From the NCBI GenBank assembly GCA_018667915.1, contig JABIRI010000143.1, forward strand, positions 1 through 39,185: a stretch of 39,185 bases of DNA. The letters run 5' to 3'. The notes under the pieces are model-generated. The model saw nothing but the letters and a program-made list of their open reading frames with translations, did no database searches and had not been told where the DNA came from. Below are positions 8,693-16,369 of the stretch, piece by piece (within the stretch, counting starts at the first letter, position 1; every line of letters begins with the position of its first letter). The stretch is from Opitutaceae bacterium. Lineage in GTDB: Bacteria; Verrucomicrobiota; Verrucomicrobiia; Opitutales; Opitutaceae. The position numbers were made by a program, and so were the translations under genes.

Positions 8693-10194
8693 TGGACCCA
8701 ACTCACATCGCGAATCACGAACTGCCAATCACCTTTATACATGCCGAGTTCTCCGTAGAAGCTGAGAGAACGGCTACGCACGGCCTGAGCTTCCAACAAC
8801 TCCTTTGCCGCCGGCTGTGGCGCGTAAATTTGAAACAACTGTCCCCCGAAGCGCACCTTCGGGTTTCGAGCGCCAATCGCCGGTCCACTTACCTTGAATA
8901 ATTTGCCGGTCCAATTGCCGTCCTGTAGATCGGTGTTCTTGGGCAGGGCGTCCAGGCGGAGTGCTTTGTTCAAATCAACCGCCGCATAGTTGACCGACCA
9001 CACATCGGCCGTGGGCGGTTCATCAGAGGGATTTTCCACCGGCATCCACTTGGTCGGCAAGTTTTGGTCCACCGAACGGAAGTGCGCGTAAATCGGCAGG
9101 TGATCCGAATAACCCGAGCCACTCGGACCGCCACTGCTCCATCGGACTGGAGCGCCGGCCGCATCAGCATTCATTCCCGGCACGCGCGCCACGCGAAACG
9201 AGTTGTCCTGATACTGAACGCCCGCCCAGTTGTGCAGACCTCGCGAAACGATGAGGTGCATCAAGGTGCCCCATTCACCGCGGTAAACATCGCTCCCCCG
9301 CAAGGGCGGTTCGAGTTCATACCACAAATTGTAGAGATCGATATCTCCACGCCGTAATTCCGTTTCGCTATACCCCACCCGCAAAATATCATCCACGCCC
9401 GTGCGGGGCATGTTGGGGTAGCGCGCCTTTTGGTTATATTGCGAATTCAGATCCCCCCCGATGATCACATCGGCCAAAGGGTTATCAGCGAAAATCGCAT
9501 CCAATCGATCCCGCAGGACGCCCGCGTTCTGCACGCGAATACGTTCCATCGCCGTGGTGCCGGCGCCGGATTTCCAGTGATTATTGAATACAAATACCCG
9601 TTGACCATCGATTTCGATCTCGGTTTCGAGAATCATCCGAGCAGACTCCACCGCGTGTTGACGCGTCGCGACGATCGGGAATTTGGAAAGCGTGACGCAC
9701 TTTATCGCACGACCACTCTCGGCCGGCGGCGGCGACGGAGCATCCGCCCCCACGGCCATCTCGTAGCCGCTGAGTCCCGCATCCTCGAGCGCTTTCATCA
9801 ACCAGACCTCGGCCGGCACGCCTTTCAATTCCGCCGGCAACGGCGATTGGCCCAACAGCGTCGGTAAATCCGTCCCGCGCCATCGGGCCAGAAACGCATC
9901 GATATCGGCGACCGTCGAATCCGGCGTCTGATCGATTTCGATTTCCTGCAACAGAATGATATCGGGCCCGGCGCCCCCGCGAAATTTTTGCAAAATCTTC
10001 GCCGCATTCGTGGCCTTGGTGGCGACGTGAGCCGGGGTATAGGTATCCGGCTGGTAATCATCATAGACCGCGACGCCATCGGCATCGTGAAGATTTTCGA
10101 CATTGTAGACAGCGACCGTGAACGGCTGCGCGCTCCAAACGGGAAGTGCGAACACAGCGAACCAAGCGCCAAGGGCAGATATGCGGGCCAGCAT
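8689..10194 (-). CDS. Exported endonuclease/exonuclease/phosphatase-family protein
   Basis: A 501-aa protein with a signal peptide (ISALGAWFAVFALPVWSA) followed by an EEP (PF03372) domain at about 25-372. Catalytic landmarks are all present: Asn31 in VYNVEN, Glu84 in LLQEIE, His206 in NNHWKSG, Asp248 and Asn250 in GGDLNSQ, and the terminal Asp364-His365 pair in YSDHLPI. The family hydrolyses phosphodiester bonds in DNA, RNA or phospholipid headgroups; export favours extracellular nuclease or phosphatase activity. The C-terminal 120 residues (about 380-501) are a further domain I do not recognise. It is upstream of the ArsC-like gene, with 4-nt stop/start overlap, and divergent from the metalloprotease gene. 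Confidence 0.9.
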   Translation of the reverse strand: MLARISALGAWFAVFALPVWSAQPFTVAVYNVENLHDADGVAVYDDYQPDTYTPAHVATKATNAAKILQKFRGGAGPDIILLQEIEIDQTPDSTVADIDAFLARWRGTDLPTLLGQSPLPAELKGVPAEVWLMKALEDAGLSGYEMAVGADAPSPPPAESGRAIKCVTLSKFPIVATRQHAVESARMILETEIEIDGQRVFVFNNHWKSGAGTTAMERIRVQNAGVLRDRLDAIFADNPLADVIIGGDLNSQYNQKARYPNMPRTGVDDILRVGYSETELRRGDIDLYNLWYELEPPLRGSDVYRGEWGTLMHLIVSRGLHNWAGVQYQDNSFRVARVPGMNADAAGAPVRWSSGGPSGSGYSDHLPIYAHFRSVDQNLPTKWMPVENPSDEPPTADVWSVNYAAVDLNKALRLDALPKNTDLQDGNWTGKLFKVSGPAIGARNPKVRFGGQLFQIYAPQPAAKELLEAQAVRSRSLSFYGELGMYKGDWQFVIRDVSWVQ

Positions 10195-10336
10195 GAAGAC
10201 ACTCTATGCGCATCAGGAACGGTTGCCAGTCGATTAGATAATTCTCCCCCAACTAGCCATTACCCACTATTCCCGCTCGCCCCACCCTATTTTTCCTCTT
10301 TGATTGGACCACTCTCAACCTCCAGCTGAGACACTT

Positions 10337-12022
10337 ATGAACACCTCCCCATTTCGCTTTCTGGCAGTTTTGCTGATTTCGGTCCTCGGCCTGACTTCGA
10401 TCGCCAGCGCCCAACTGACGTTCCAATTTAATTTCACCGATAGCGGATCCGGTTTCAACGATCCCACTCTCGGCTCCGCCCGCCGCACGGCATTGGAACA
10501 AGCCGCCCAATCATTATCCAATCAGCTCAGCCTGCCCCGCGAAGTCACGCTGCAGTTCGACGTCTCTTCCGTCACCGAGGACAACGATACCCTCGCGAGC
10601 GCCGGGAGTGGCGTGATCTCAACCGACAATGGTTTCCTACCCACCATCGCGCAGCACAAAGCCCAAACCGGCGTGGACGAAAACGGCAGTGAGGCCGATG
10701 GTCAGATCGAGTGGAACTTCTCCCCCACCTGGGCCTTGGGCGATTCGGTATCGGAAGACGCGTATGATTTCAAGAGCACCGCCATCCACGAGATTCTTCA
10801 TGCCATGGGATTTGGAGGTGCGATCACCTCGACCGGGACGGGCATCTTCGACGAAACATCCGGCCAACCCGACGGCTGGAATACCTTCGATCAATATCTC
10901 GTGAACAGCGCGAACTCGCGCTTCATCACCCAACAGTTTGCCTTTCAGACGTCGCAACTCGGCGACCTTACCGGCGGCTCCAGCGTCTTCTTTAACGGCA
11001 CCAATGCCGTCGCCGCCAACAACGGCCAGCCCGTCGTCATCTATTCGCCCACCACCTGGGAGGAAGGCAGCAGCCTGAGCCACACCGACGATGCGACCTA
11101 TGTCGGCGACAATTCACTCATGATGAATTCCGCGGCCGATGTAGGACTGAGCGATCGAATTCTCAGTCCCATCGAAATCGGAATTCTCAAGGAGTTGGGC
11201 TATGAAGTCGGTGGTTCCAGCGAATTCGCTTACCTGTCCAATCTGTCCGTCCGAACTTTGGCCGGCAGCGGATCACAAACCCTCATCGCTGGATTTGTTA
11301 TCGCTGGCGGCGACAAGGTTTTTCTCGCTCGGGGAATCGGGCCCACCTTGACGGATTTTGGCGTGGCCGGAGCATTGGAGGATCCTCGTCTGGCACTCTT
11401 CAACGGGACCTCCGAATTTGAATCGAACGACGATTGGAATTCCGCTGACGCCGCCACTTTCCAAACCGTGGGAGCATTCCCTCTGCCCGCTGGCAGCGCC
11501 GACTCTGCCATCGTGACCTCTTTGTCTCCGGGGGCTTACACTATGCAGATCACCGGCGCAGCCGGACAAACCGGAATTTCCCTTGCCGAAATCTACGATA
11601 CCGCGGTCGCCAACAGTGCCGAGGGACCAAGATTCACCAACATATCTGCCCGATCTGCCGTGGGAACCGAATCAGAAATCCTAGTCGCCGGGTTTGTGGT
11701 GGCGGGCACCGGGGACAAGAATCTTCTCATCCGCGGACTGGGGCCAACGCTTGGGAACATCGGGGTGTCCGGAGCACTGACCGACCCCCAGCTTTCACTC
11801 TTTCGTTCCGAGGGAACGACCAGCACCCTGATTCGCACCAATGACGATTGGGACTTTTTCGAAGTCTGGGATACCAGCGAACGATTGGGCGCATTCGAAC
11901 TCTCCAACTCAAAAGACTCCGCCATGTTGGTCACCCTGCAACCCGGCATCTATACAGTCCAATTGTCCGGGGTGAATGACGGAACCGGCGTGGGCCTGAT
12001 CGAAGTTTACGATGCCGACTAA
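10337..12022 (+). CDS. Exported zinc metalloprotease with two verrucomicrobial C-terminal repeats
   Basis: A 561-aa exported protein; ATG at 10337 gives a clean signal peptide (FLAVLLISVLGLTSIASA). The first half (about 25-290) resembles the NF038122-type metalloprotease family, with the zinc site HEILHAMGF at His151/Glu152/His155. The second half carries two tandem copies of a roughly 125-residue repeat (about 299-420 and 432-560). Each has the order L-S/A-R, L-I/V-A-G-F-V, G-DK, L-x-R-G-x-GPTL, GV-x-GAL-x-DP-x-L-LF, NDDW, and a closing Y-T-x-Q-x-G. This module is familiar from exported verrucomicrobial proteins, and its function is unknown to me. It may anchor or sort the protein at the surface. 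The gene end overlaps the following ABC ATPase gene by 11 nt. Confidence 0.88.
   Translation: MNTSPFRFLAVLLISVLGLTSIASAQLTFQFNFTDSGSGFNDPTLGSARRTALEQAAQSLSNQLSLPREVTLQFDVSSVTEDNDTLASAGSGVISTDNGFLPTIAQHKAQTGVDENGSEADGQIEWNFSPTWALGDSVSEDAYDFKSTAIHEILHAMGFGGAITSTGTGIFDETSGQPDGWNTFDQYLVNSANSRFITQQFAFQTSQLGDLTGGSSVFFNGTNAVAANNGQPVVIYSPTTWEEGSSLSHTDDATYVGDNSLMMNSAADVGLSDRILSPIEIGILKELGYEVGGSSEFAYLSNLSVRTLAGSGSQTLIAGFVIAGGDKVFLARGIGPTLTDFGVAGALEDPRLALFNGTSEFESNDDWNSADAATFQTVGAFPLPAGSADSAIVTSLSPGAYTMQITGAAGQTGISLAEIYDTAVANSAEGPRFTNISARSAVGTESEILVAGFVVAGTGDKNLLIRGLGPTLGNIGVSGALTDPQLSLFRSEGTTSTLIRTNDDWDFFEVWDTSERLGAFELSNSKDSAMLVTLQPGIYTVQLSGVNDGTGVGLIEVYDAD
11231..12016 (+). repeat. Two-copy protein repeat at the metalloprotease C-terminus
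   Basis: Copy 1 is encoded at about 11231-11596 and copy 2 at about 11630-12016. Shared landmarks are IAGFVIAGGDKVFLARGIGP versus VAGFVVAGTGDKNLLIRGLG, then GALEDPRLALF versus GALTDPQLSLF, then SNDDW versus TNDDW. The copies differ widely at the DNA level, so the duplication is old. Confidence 0.8.
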
Positions 12023-12812
12023 TTCTCTCCTCGAAGTCCAAACGCTGACCCTGCGACGAGGTCCCAAAACCCTCCTCAATCGCCTCGATTGGGAGGTTAA
12101 TCCCGGCGAGCACTGGGTGATCATGGGGCCCAACGGCTGCGGCAAAACATCGCTATTGCGCAGCCTGACCGGTTTCCTCACCCCGACCTCGGGCGACATC
12201 ACTTTGCTCGGCGAAACTTACGGTGAATGCGATTGGCGCGAAGTGCGCCGCAACATCGCCCTCGTCTCCTCATCGCTGCAACCCCACATCCCCGGCGGGG
12301 AGCCCGCGATCGAAACCGTGATCAGTGGCATCTACGATCAACTCGATTTTTGGGGTGAAGCCACCCCCGCCGATCACCGTCTCGCCAAACGCCTCCTGAC
12401 CCGGCTCGATGCCAAGGAAATCATCCGCCGCGAGTGGGCATATTTATCCCAAGGCGAGAGACAACGCGTGCTCATCGCCCGCGCCCTCGCAGCTGATCCC
12501 AAAGTTCTGATCTTGGACGAACCCTGCGCCGGGCTCGATCCGATCGCGCGAGCCGAATTCCTGGTGGCGATGGAGAAAATCACATCCGACCCCAAGGGTC
12601 CCACGGTCATTCTGGTGACGCATCACGTCGAAGAAATCACGCCCGGGTTCACCCACCTTTTGCTGCTCTCGCGCGGAAAAAAACTATCTGCCGGCGAACT
12701 TAAAACGCACCTCACTTCCGCGCAGCTTTCCGCGGCATTCGAACGCCCAGTCCGGGTCCGGATATCTGGCGCAAGTTGGCAGCTCAAGTTGGTGGACTCG
12801 CCTGCCGCCTAA
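12012..12812 (+). CDS. Orphan ABC transporter ATP-binding protein
   Basis: A single ABC ATPase domain of 266 aa. Walker A is GPNGCGKTS (39-47), signature LSQGE (145-149), Walker B VLILDEP (165-171) with catalytic Glu170, and switch His about 204 in VTHHVEE. The general form, including a short Gly/Pro segment before the helical domain, resembles the ModF/YlmA-like group of metal or molybdate-type ATPases. No permease or binding protein is adjacent: upstream is an exported metalloprotease, downstream a convergent lipoprotein. The start lies inside the metalloprotease gene (11-nt overlap, different frame), suggesting co-transcription and translational coupling. The partner permease must lie elsewhere, or the ATPase serves a non-transport role. 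Confidence 0.9.
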   Translation: MPTNSLLEVQTLTLRRGPKTLLNRLDWEVNPGEHWVIMGPNGCGKTSLLRSLTGFLTPTSGDITLLGETYGECDWREVRRNIALVSSSLQPHIPGGEPAIETVISGIYDQLDFWGEATPADHRLAKRLLTRLDAKEIIRREWAYLSQGERQRVLIARALAADPKVLILDEPCAGLDPIARAEFLVAMEKITSDPKGPTVILVTHHVEEITPGFTHLLLLSRGKKLSAGELKTHLTSAQLSAAFERPVRVRISGASWQLKLVDSPAA

Positions 12813-12818
12813 ACCAAT

Positions 12819-13640
12819 CTAACCGTGGTCCGCCAGGCGGAGGACGTCCCCCGGTTGCAGCGGCAAAGCGCGGGCCACCGCTAACGTTTTCAGCGTTTGA
12901 TAAATCAAGCGCCCATTACGAACGATCGCGAGGGCGCGTTGCGCCGTCTCAACTTTTGCCAGCGCACTGCCACCGTAAACATTCAGTCCCGCACGCCACG
13001 GCACGCGCACCACCTGACCGCGATTCGAATCTACAAACGTCACCATCCCAGCCCGCGACATACGTGAAAGATTCGAAATGGTCGATGCACTGAGATCTCC
13101 TGCAGCACGAACCGATGTCGCAGTAACCCGCGTGCCACTCCGCACTGCCGATTGAGCCACGCGGCCGCCGCCTTGGACCGTCGTGCCGGCCAGATTTCCC
13201 GAAGTGCGCACCGTCGCTCCGCCCAAGCGACCTGTGGCCCGAACTGATGTCGCAGAAACACGCGTGCCACTTCCCACCACGGATCGCGCCACGCGTCCAC
13301 CACCTCGCACTCCCCCACTCGAAAGCGAACCCGTGGTCCGCACCGACGTGGCCGATACCCGGGAGGCCGATCGCACTCCCGAAACCGCCACGCGACCGGT
13401 GCCCGTGGCCACTCCCCCGACCGTGGATCCCGCAGCCGCGCTGGTTGACCCCACGACCCCCAACACCGAACCGACAGATTTTGCCGCGGCCTTGCTGCCG
13501 GCTCCGATCATCGACGCCGCCGAAGTCACCGGCGCCGTGTAAGTCTTGGCCGCATCCATCAGGGTGCATCCAGTCTGGGAAACCAGCGAAAGGAGGAGTA
13601 AACCGGCGAATTGCCGTAAGGACCTCATGCAGCGGACCAT
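12819..13640 (-). CDS. Putative lipoprotein with ten 11-residue repeats and SLBB-like C-terminus
   Basis: A 273-aa protein I do not recognise as a named family. The N-terminus (RQFAGLLLLSLVSQTGC) looks like a lipoprotein signal with Cys25 as lipidation site; the start may instead be the ATG at 13628. Residues 83-192 are ten contiguous 11-residue units such as RVSATSVRTTG, RVSATSVRATG and RVTATSVRAAG, with consensus (R/S/N/D)-(V/L)-x-x-(T/S)-x-V-(R/Q)-x-x-(G/T/S). Before it is an Ala/Gly/Ser-rich stretch. The last 75 residues, with RVPWRAGLNVYGG, a VRNGRLIYQ strand and a closing LPLQPGDVLRL, resemble an SLBB domain of polysaccharide export proteins; this is an inference. The gene is divergent from the pseudo-peptidase pair. 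Confidence 0.72.
   Translation of the reverse strand: MVRCMRSLRQFAGLLLLSLVSQTGCTLMDAAKTYTAPVTSAASMIGAGSKAAAKSVGSVLGVVGSTSAAAGSTVGGVATGTGRVAVSGVRSASRVSATSVRTTGSLSSGGVRGGGRVARSVVGSGTRVSATSVRATGRLGGATVRTSGNLAGTTVQGGGRVAQSAVRSGTRVTATSVRAAGDLSASTISNLSRMSRAGMVTFVDSNRGQVVRVPWRAGLNVYGGSALAKVETAQRALAIVRNGRLIYQTLKTLAVARALPLQPGDVLRLADHG
13065..13394 (-). repeat. 33-bp (11-codon) tandem repeat, ten units
   Basis: Ten in-frame 33-bp units encode residues 83-192 of the lipoprotein. Some units are still similar in DNA, for example the coding stretches around 13110-13140 and 13235-13270, about 132 bp (four units) apart. This suggests later block duplication on top of the 33-bp unit. Confidence 0.75.
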
Positions 13641-13755
13641 GACGCCACACCCATTCCCGTCAACTCACTCGTCCACGGATATTCATCAATTGAGTGACCG
13701 CAATAGGCCGGCCGAGACGAATTGTTGCTCAACCTAGCCTTCCGTGAGAGAAGAT

Positions 13756-13826
13756 CGCCGCAATCGGCGTGAAACATTACCACTAAAGCGATGTCGCAAT
13801 ATCTTGCGATTCGTCCTACGGACGAA
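13756..13826. repeat. Row of three perfect mini-hairpins upstream of the S9-like gene
   Basis: In the 245-bp divergent gap 13641-13885 stand three perfect inverted repeats in close order: CGCCG-CAAT-CGGCG (13756-13769), TCGCAA-TATC-TTGCGA (13794-13809) and TTCGTCC-TAC-GGACGAA (13810-13826). The second and third directly abut. They lie 60-130 bp upstream of the ATG at 13886 and so could be in the 5' leader or promoter of that gene. No T-run follows them. Confidence 0.65.
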
Positions 13827-13885
13827 CCCGAAAACGCATTTAACCCAGCCCCGACCACTCGCTCCTCCCCCAACAACCGTTCGCG

Positions 13886-16369
13886 ATGTTGACCTTGTCC
13901 TCTCCCGTTTACCGTCGTTCGGCGCTGCTTCTTGCTACGCTCTTGATTTGCGTCGGTTCGGTCCACGCTCAACTGTGGCGGCGCACTCCGAAGGTTGCAC
14001 CAACCCCGGGAGTGAATCAGGAGCATCTTAACGCATTTCTGCGTCCCCTTTACACGACGCGAGCTACCTTATCCCGTGACGGTCGCCATCTGGCATACAC
14101 CATCACCAAAGCCGGCAGCACCACCATAGAAGTTGTGGGCACAGACTACCCTTATCCCCGCCGCAGCATCACTCTGGGAGACTTGGCGGAAGCACGGCTG
14201 ACGGCTCTCGATTGGATCGCTCCCGGGCGACTCGTATTCGCCACGGAGGAGTGGACTATCGGGGTGATCGACATTGACCAGGAAGTGGCCCGAGCGGTCC
14301 TCGACCCGATTCGTTTCTCCACCGAAATCATCCCCTTCGATGTCAACCTTGCGGCTTTTGGACCTGAGCAGGATTCCCTCAGAGATGTATCTTATAAAAT
14401 CGACCGCCCCCCGCGATTGGTTCGATTCGCCAACCATTCCCGAGCCAAGGTGATCATCGAGGGCGTAGCCGGCGCCCATCTTCGTGATTCGCGATGGGTG
14501 ACGGCCGAGCTCAATCTTGATACGGGCGAGGTGAAGTTGCTGGACGCGGTCGACATCTCTACTCCTGCGATGCGCGCCCTGATCGATCGGTCAGGACGAT
14601 TTCGTCTCGTGGAAGAACGAGATAAACTGCCGATTCAATGGCGGGTGGGCGCCAAAGAATCCAAATTATTCAAGAAGCGTTGGCGATCGCTCGACAGCGT
14701 GCTTCCTCCCGAAGTGGCGGATCCCTTCTCTGCGAATGCGGATACGTTGTGGACCGAGCGAAGCTTTCCTCTGGCCTTCGACGCCGATCCCGACGTGCTC
14801 ATCTACGCCTCGAACGTCGGGCGAAATACCTACGGAATTTTCGGGATCGACCTCAGCACTGGAGAACCCACTAACCTCGCCGCGATTGATCAAAAAATTG
14901 ATCTGGCTGATCCCGCGGCCACGCTTTTCAGCCCCCCGCTCGGTGATCGGGAAAGTCACTTCCGGAGTTTCAACGTGGCCATGCACTACACCGAATTTCG
15001 GGCCGACCGGGCTCCGTCTCCGCTAATCGTGGATCGCAATTCCGGTCGTATGATCGGGATTCGACCGCCGCTCGAGTTTGCGCGGACCCGCTGGATCGAT
15101 CCGCGGCTCACTCTCGCCGATGCCGAAATCGCCCGCGCATTCCCGGACCGCGACCATCGGATCATCGATTGGGACGACACCCAATCCCGGTTCCTCGTGC
15201 ATCTGTCGTCCGCCAGTGATCCCGGGCGCTATTTCGTGTTCGAAAAACCGAGCGGCAACTGGACGGAGTTTGTGCAGGCCTCACCGCAACCGACCCGTGA
15301 GCAACGGCACCACACCGAACGCTTTACCATCCGCTCACCTTCCGGTCTGCCTATCACCGGTCAAATTGCGGTGCCCAATAAACCGTTGATCGACCCGCCC
15401 TCATTGGTGGTCTATTTTCCGGATGCCCTCTGGCAATCCCCTCCATCCGGATATTCACCGGCAATGCAAACGCTCGCGGAGACCGGTTGTCTGGTCCTGC
15501 AGGTTGACTATCCCGGCACGTCGGGGCGAGGAAACGAGTTTCTATTCTCCGCTCGCGAGGCCCCTGATCAGGCCGCTCTCGCCGCAGTCGAAACAACCTT
15601 GAAGTGGTTACAAACCAAACACTCTTTTTCGCCCCGCCGCATCGCGGTGGTGGGAGCCGGCTACGGCGGGTGGTTGGCTCTGCGCGCCGCCGAGCTGCGG
15701 CCCGATCTGTTTCGTTGCGTAGTCTCCCTCAATGGCATCAACAGCCTTGAGTCACTCACCCGAGCCCCCCCAGAGCGCGAATCGCGCGAATCGGGCTATC
15801 GGCGACAGGAACAAGCCCGAAACACAATGGCCTATGAGCAGTCCATCCTGGACGACTTAAATACTCTCATGAAGCGAGGGGGAAACACCGAGGAAACCAC
15901 AAGTTTCGAAGACCCCACGGACGCCAAAAATCTTGAGGCCTATAAAGACCCCACTGGAACGGACAACCCGGATTCGTTATCCACCAGAATCGCCGCGTTT
16001 CGCAAGATGAACGACCATACCGTGGCCAAGGCGGTAAACCTGCGCGGACGCCTAGCTTCGTGGTATTTCCCCCAGGATTACATCCGCGGTAAAGAAGGCT
16101 CCGTGCTGCAGGATCTCGAAAAACTGATGGCGCCCCTCCTGATTTGCCAGGAAGTCGACAGCCTGTCAGCGCGCAGTGATGACGCGATCGCACTACGCCG
16201 ACAACTCCGACGACTGAAACGGGAACCTCGGTTCTTTGAGCTTCCAGCCGCCACCTATGGCCGCTCCCTCGAACAGCGTCCGGAGACCTGGCTCGAAGTG
16301 GCTGATTTCCTCTACACCAACCTCTACAACTTCAACGTGGAAATCGGCCCAACTGAAGAAGTGCTATGA
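13886..16369 (+). CDS. Exported S9 (prolyl oligopeptidase-fold) protein lacking catalytic Ser and His
   Basis: An 827-aa exported protein with a signal peptide (ALLLATLLICVGSVHA). Residues about 45-470 look like the N-terminal beta-propeller of S9 peptidases. Residues about 480-810 are the alpha/beta-hydrolase domain, with DYPGTSGRG (541-549) and RIAVVGAGYGGWLALRAAELRPDLF. The nucleophile elbow, GxSYGG in active members, is GAGYGG here: residue 592 is Gly, codon GGC at 15659-15661. The catalytic His region, normally GHG or similar, reads AATYGRS with Tyr791. A plausible Asp remains (Asp758). A polar insertion of about 80 residues (630-710) is also unusual. It is therefore likely a non-catalytic pseudoenzyme. 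The open frame is intact, so it is not a decayed gene. Its stop overlaps the next start (ATGA). Confidence 0.85.
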   Translation: MLTLSSPVYRRSALLLATLLICVGSVHAQLWRRTPKVAPTPGVNQEHLNAFLRPLYTTRATLSRDGRHLAYTITKAGSTTIEVVGTDYPYPRRSITLGDLAEARLTALDWIAPGRLVFATEEWTIGVIDIDQEVARAVLDPIRFSTEIIPFDVNLAAFGPEQDSLRDVSYKIDRPPRLVRFANHSRAKVIIEGVAGAHLRDSRWVTAELNLDTGEVKLLDAVDISTPAMRALIDRSGRFRLVEERDKLPIQWRVGAKESKLFKKRWRSLDSVLPPEVADPFSANADTLWTERSFPLAFDADPDVLIYASNVGRNTYGIFGIDLSTGEPTNLAAIDQKIDLADPAATLFSPPLGDRESHFRSFNVAMHYTEFRADRAPSPLIVDRNSGRMIGIRPPLEFARTRWIDPRLTLADAEIARAFPDRDHRIIDWDDTQSRFLVHLSSASDPGRYFVFEKPSGNWTEFVQASPQPTREQRHHTERFTIRSPSGLPITGQIAVPNKPLIDPPSLVVYFPDALWQSPPSGYSPAMQTLAETGCLVLQVDYPGTSGRGNEFLFSAREAPDQAALAAVETTLKWLQTKHSFSPRRIAVVGAGYGGWLALRAAELRPDLFRCVVSLNGINSLESLTRAPPERESRESGYRRQEQARNTMAYEQSILDDLNTLMKRGGNTEETTSFEDPTDAKNLEAYKDPTGTDNPDSLSTRIAAFRKMNDHTVAKAVNLRGRLASWYFPQDYIRGKEGSVLQDLEKLMAPLLICQEVDSLSARSDDAIALRRQLRRLKREPRFFELPAATYGRSLEQRPETWLEVADFLYTNLYNFNVEIGPTEEVL

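Noticed and set aside
13065-13642. Plus-strand open frames over the 11-residue repeat region (119 and 131 aa)
   Set aside because: Pro/Arg/Thr-rich antisense readings of the repeat; the minus-strand product has a signal sequence and a structured C-terminus.
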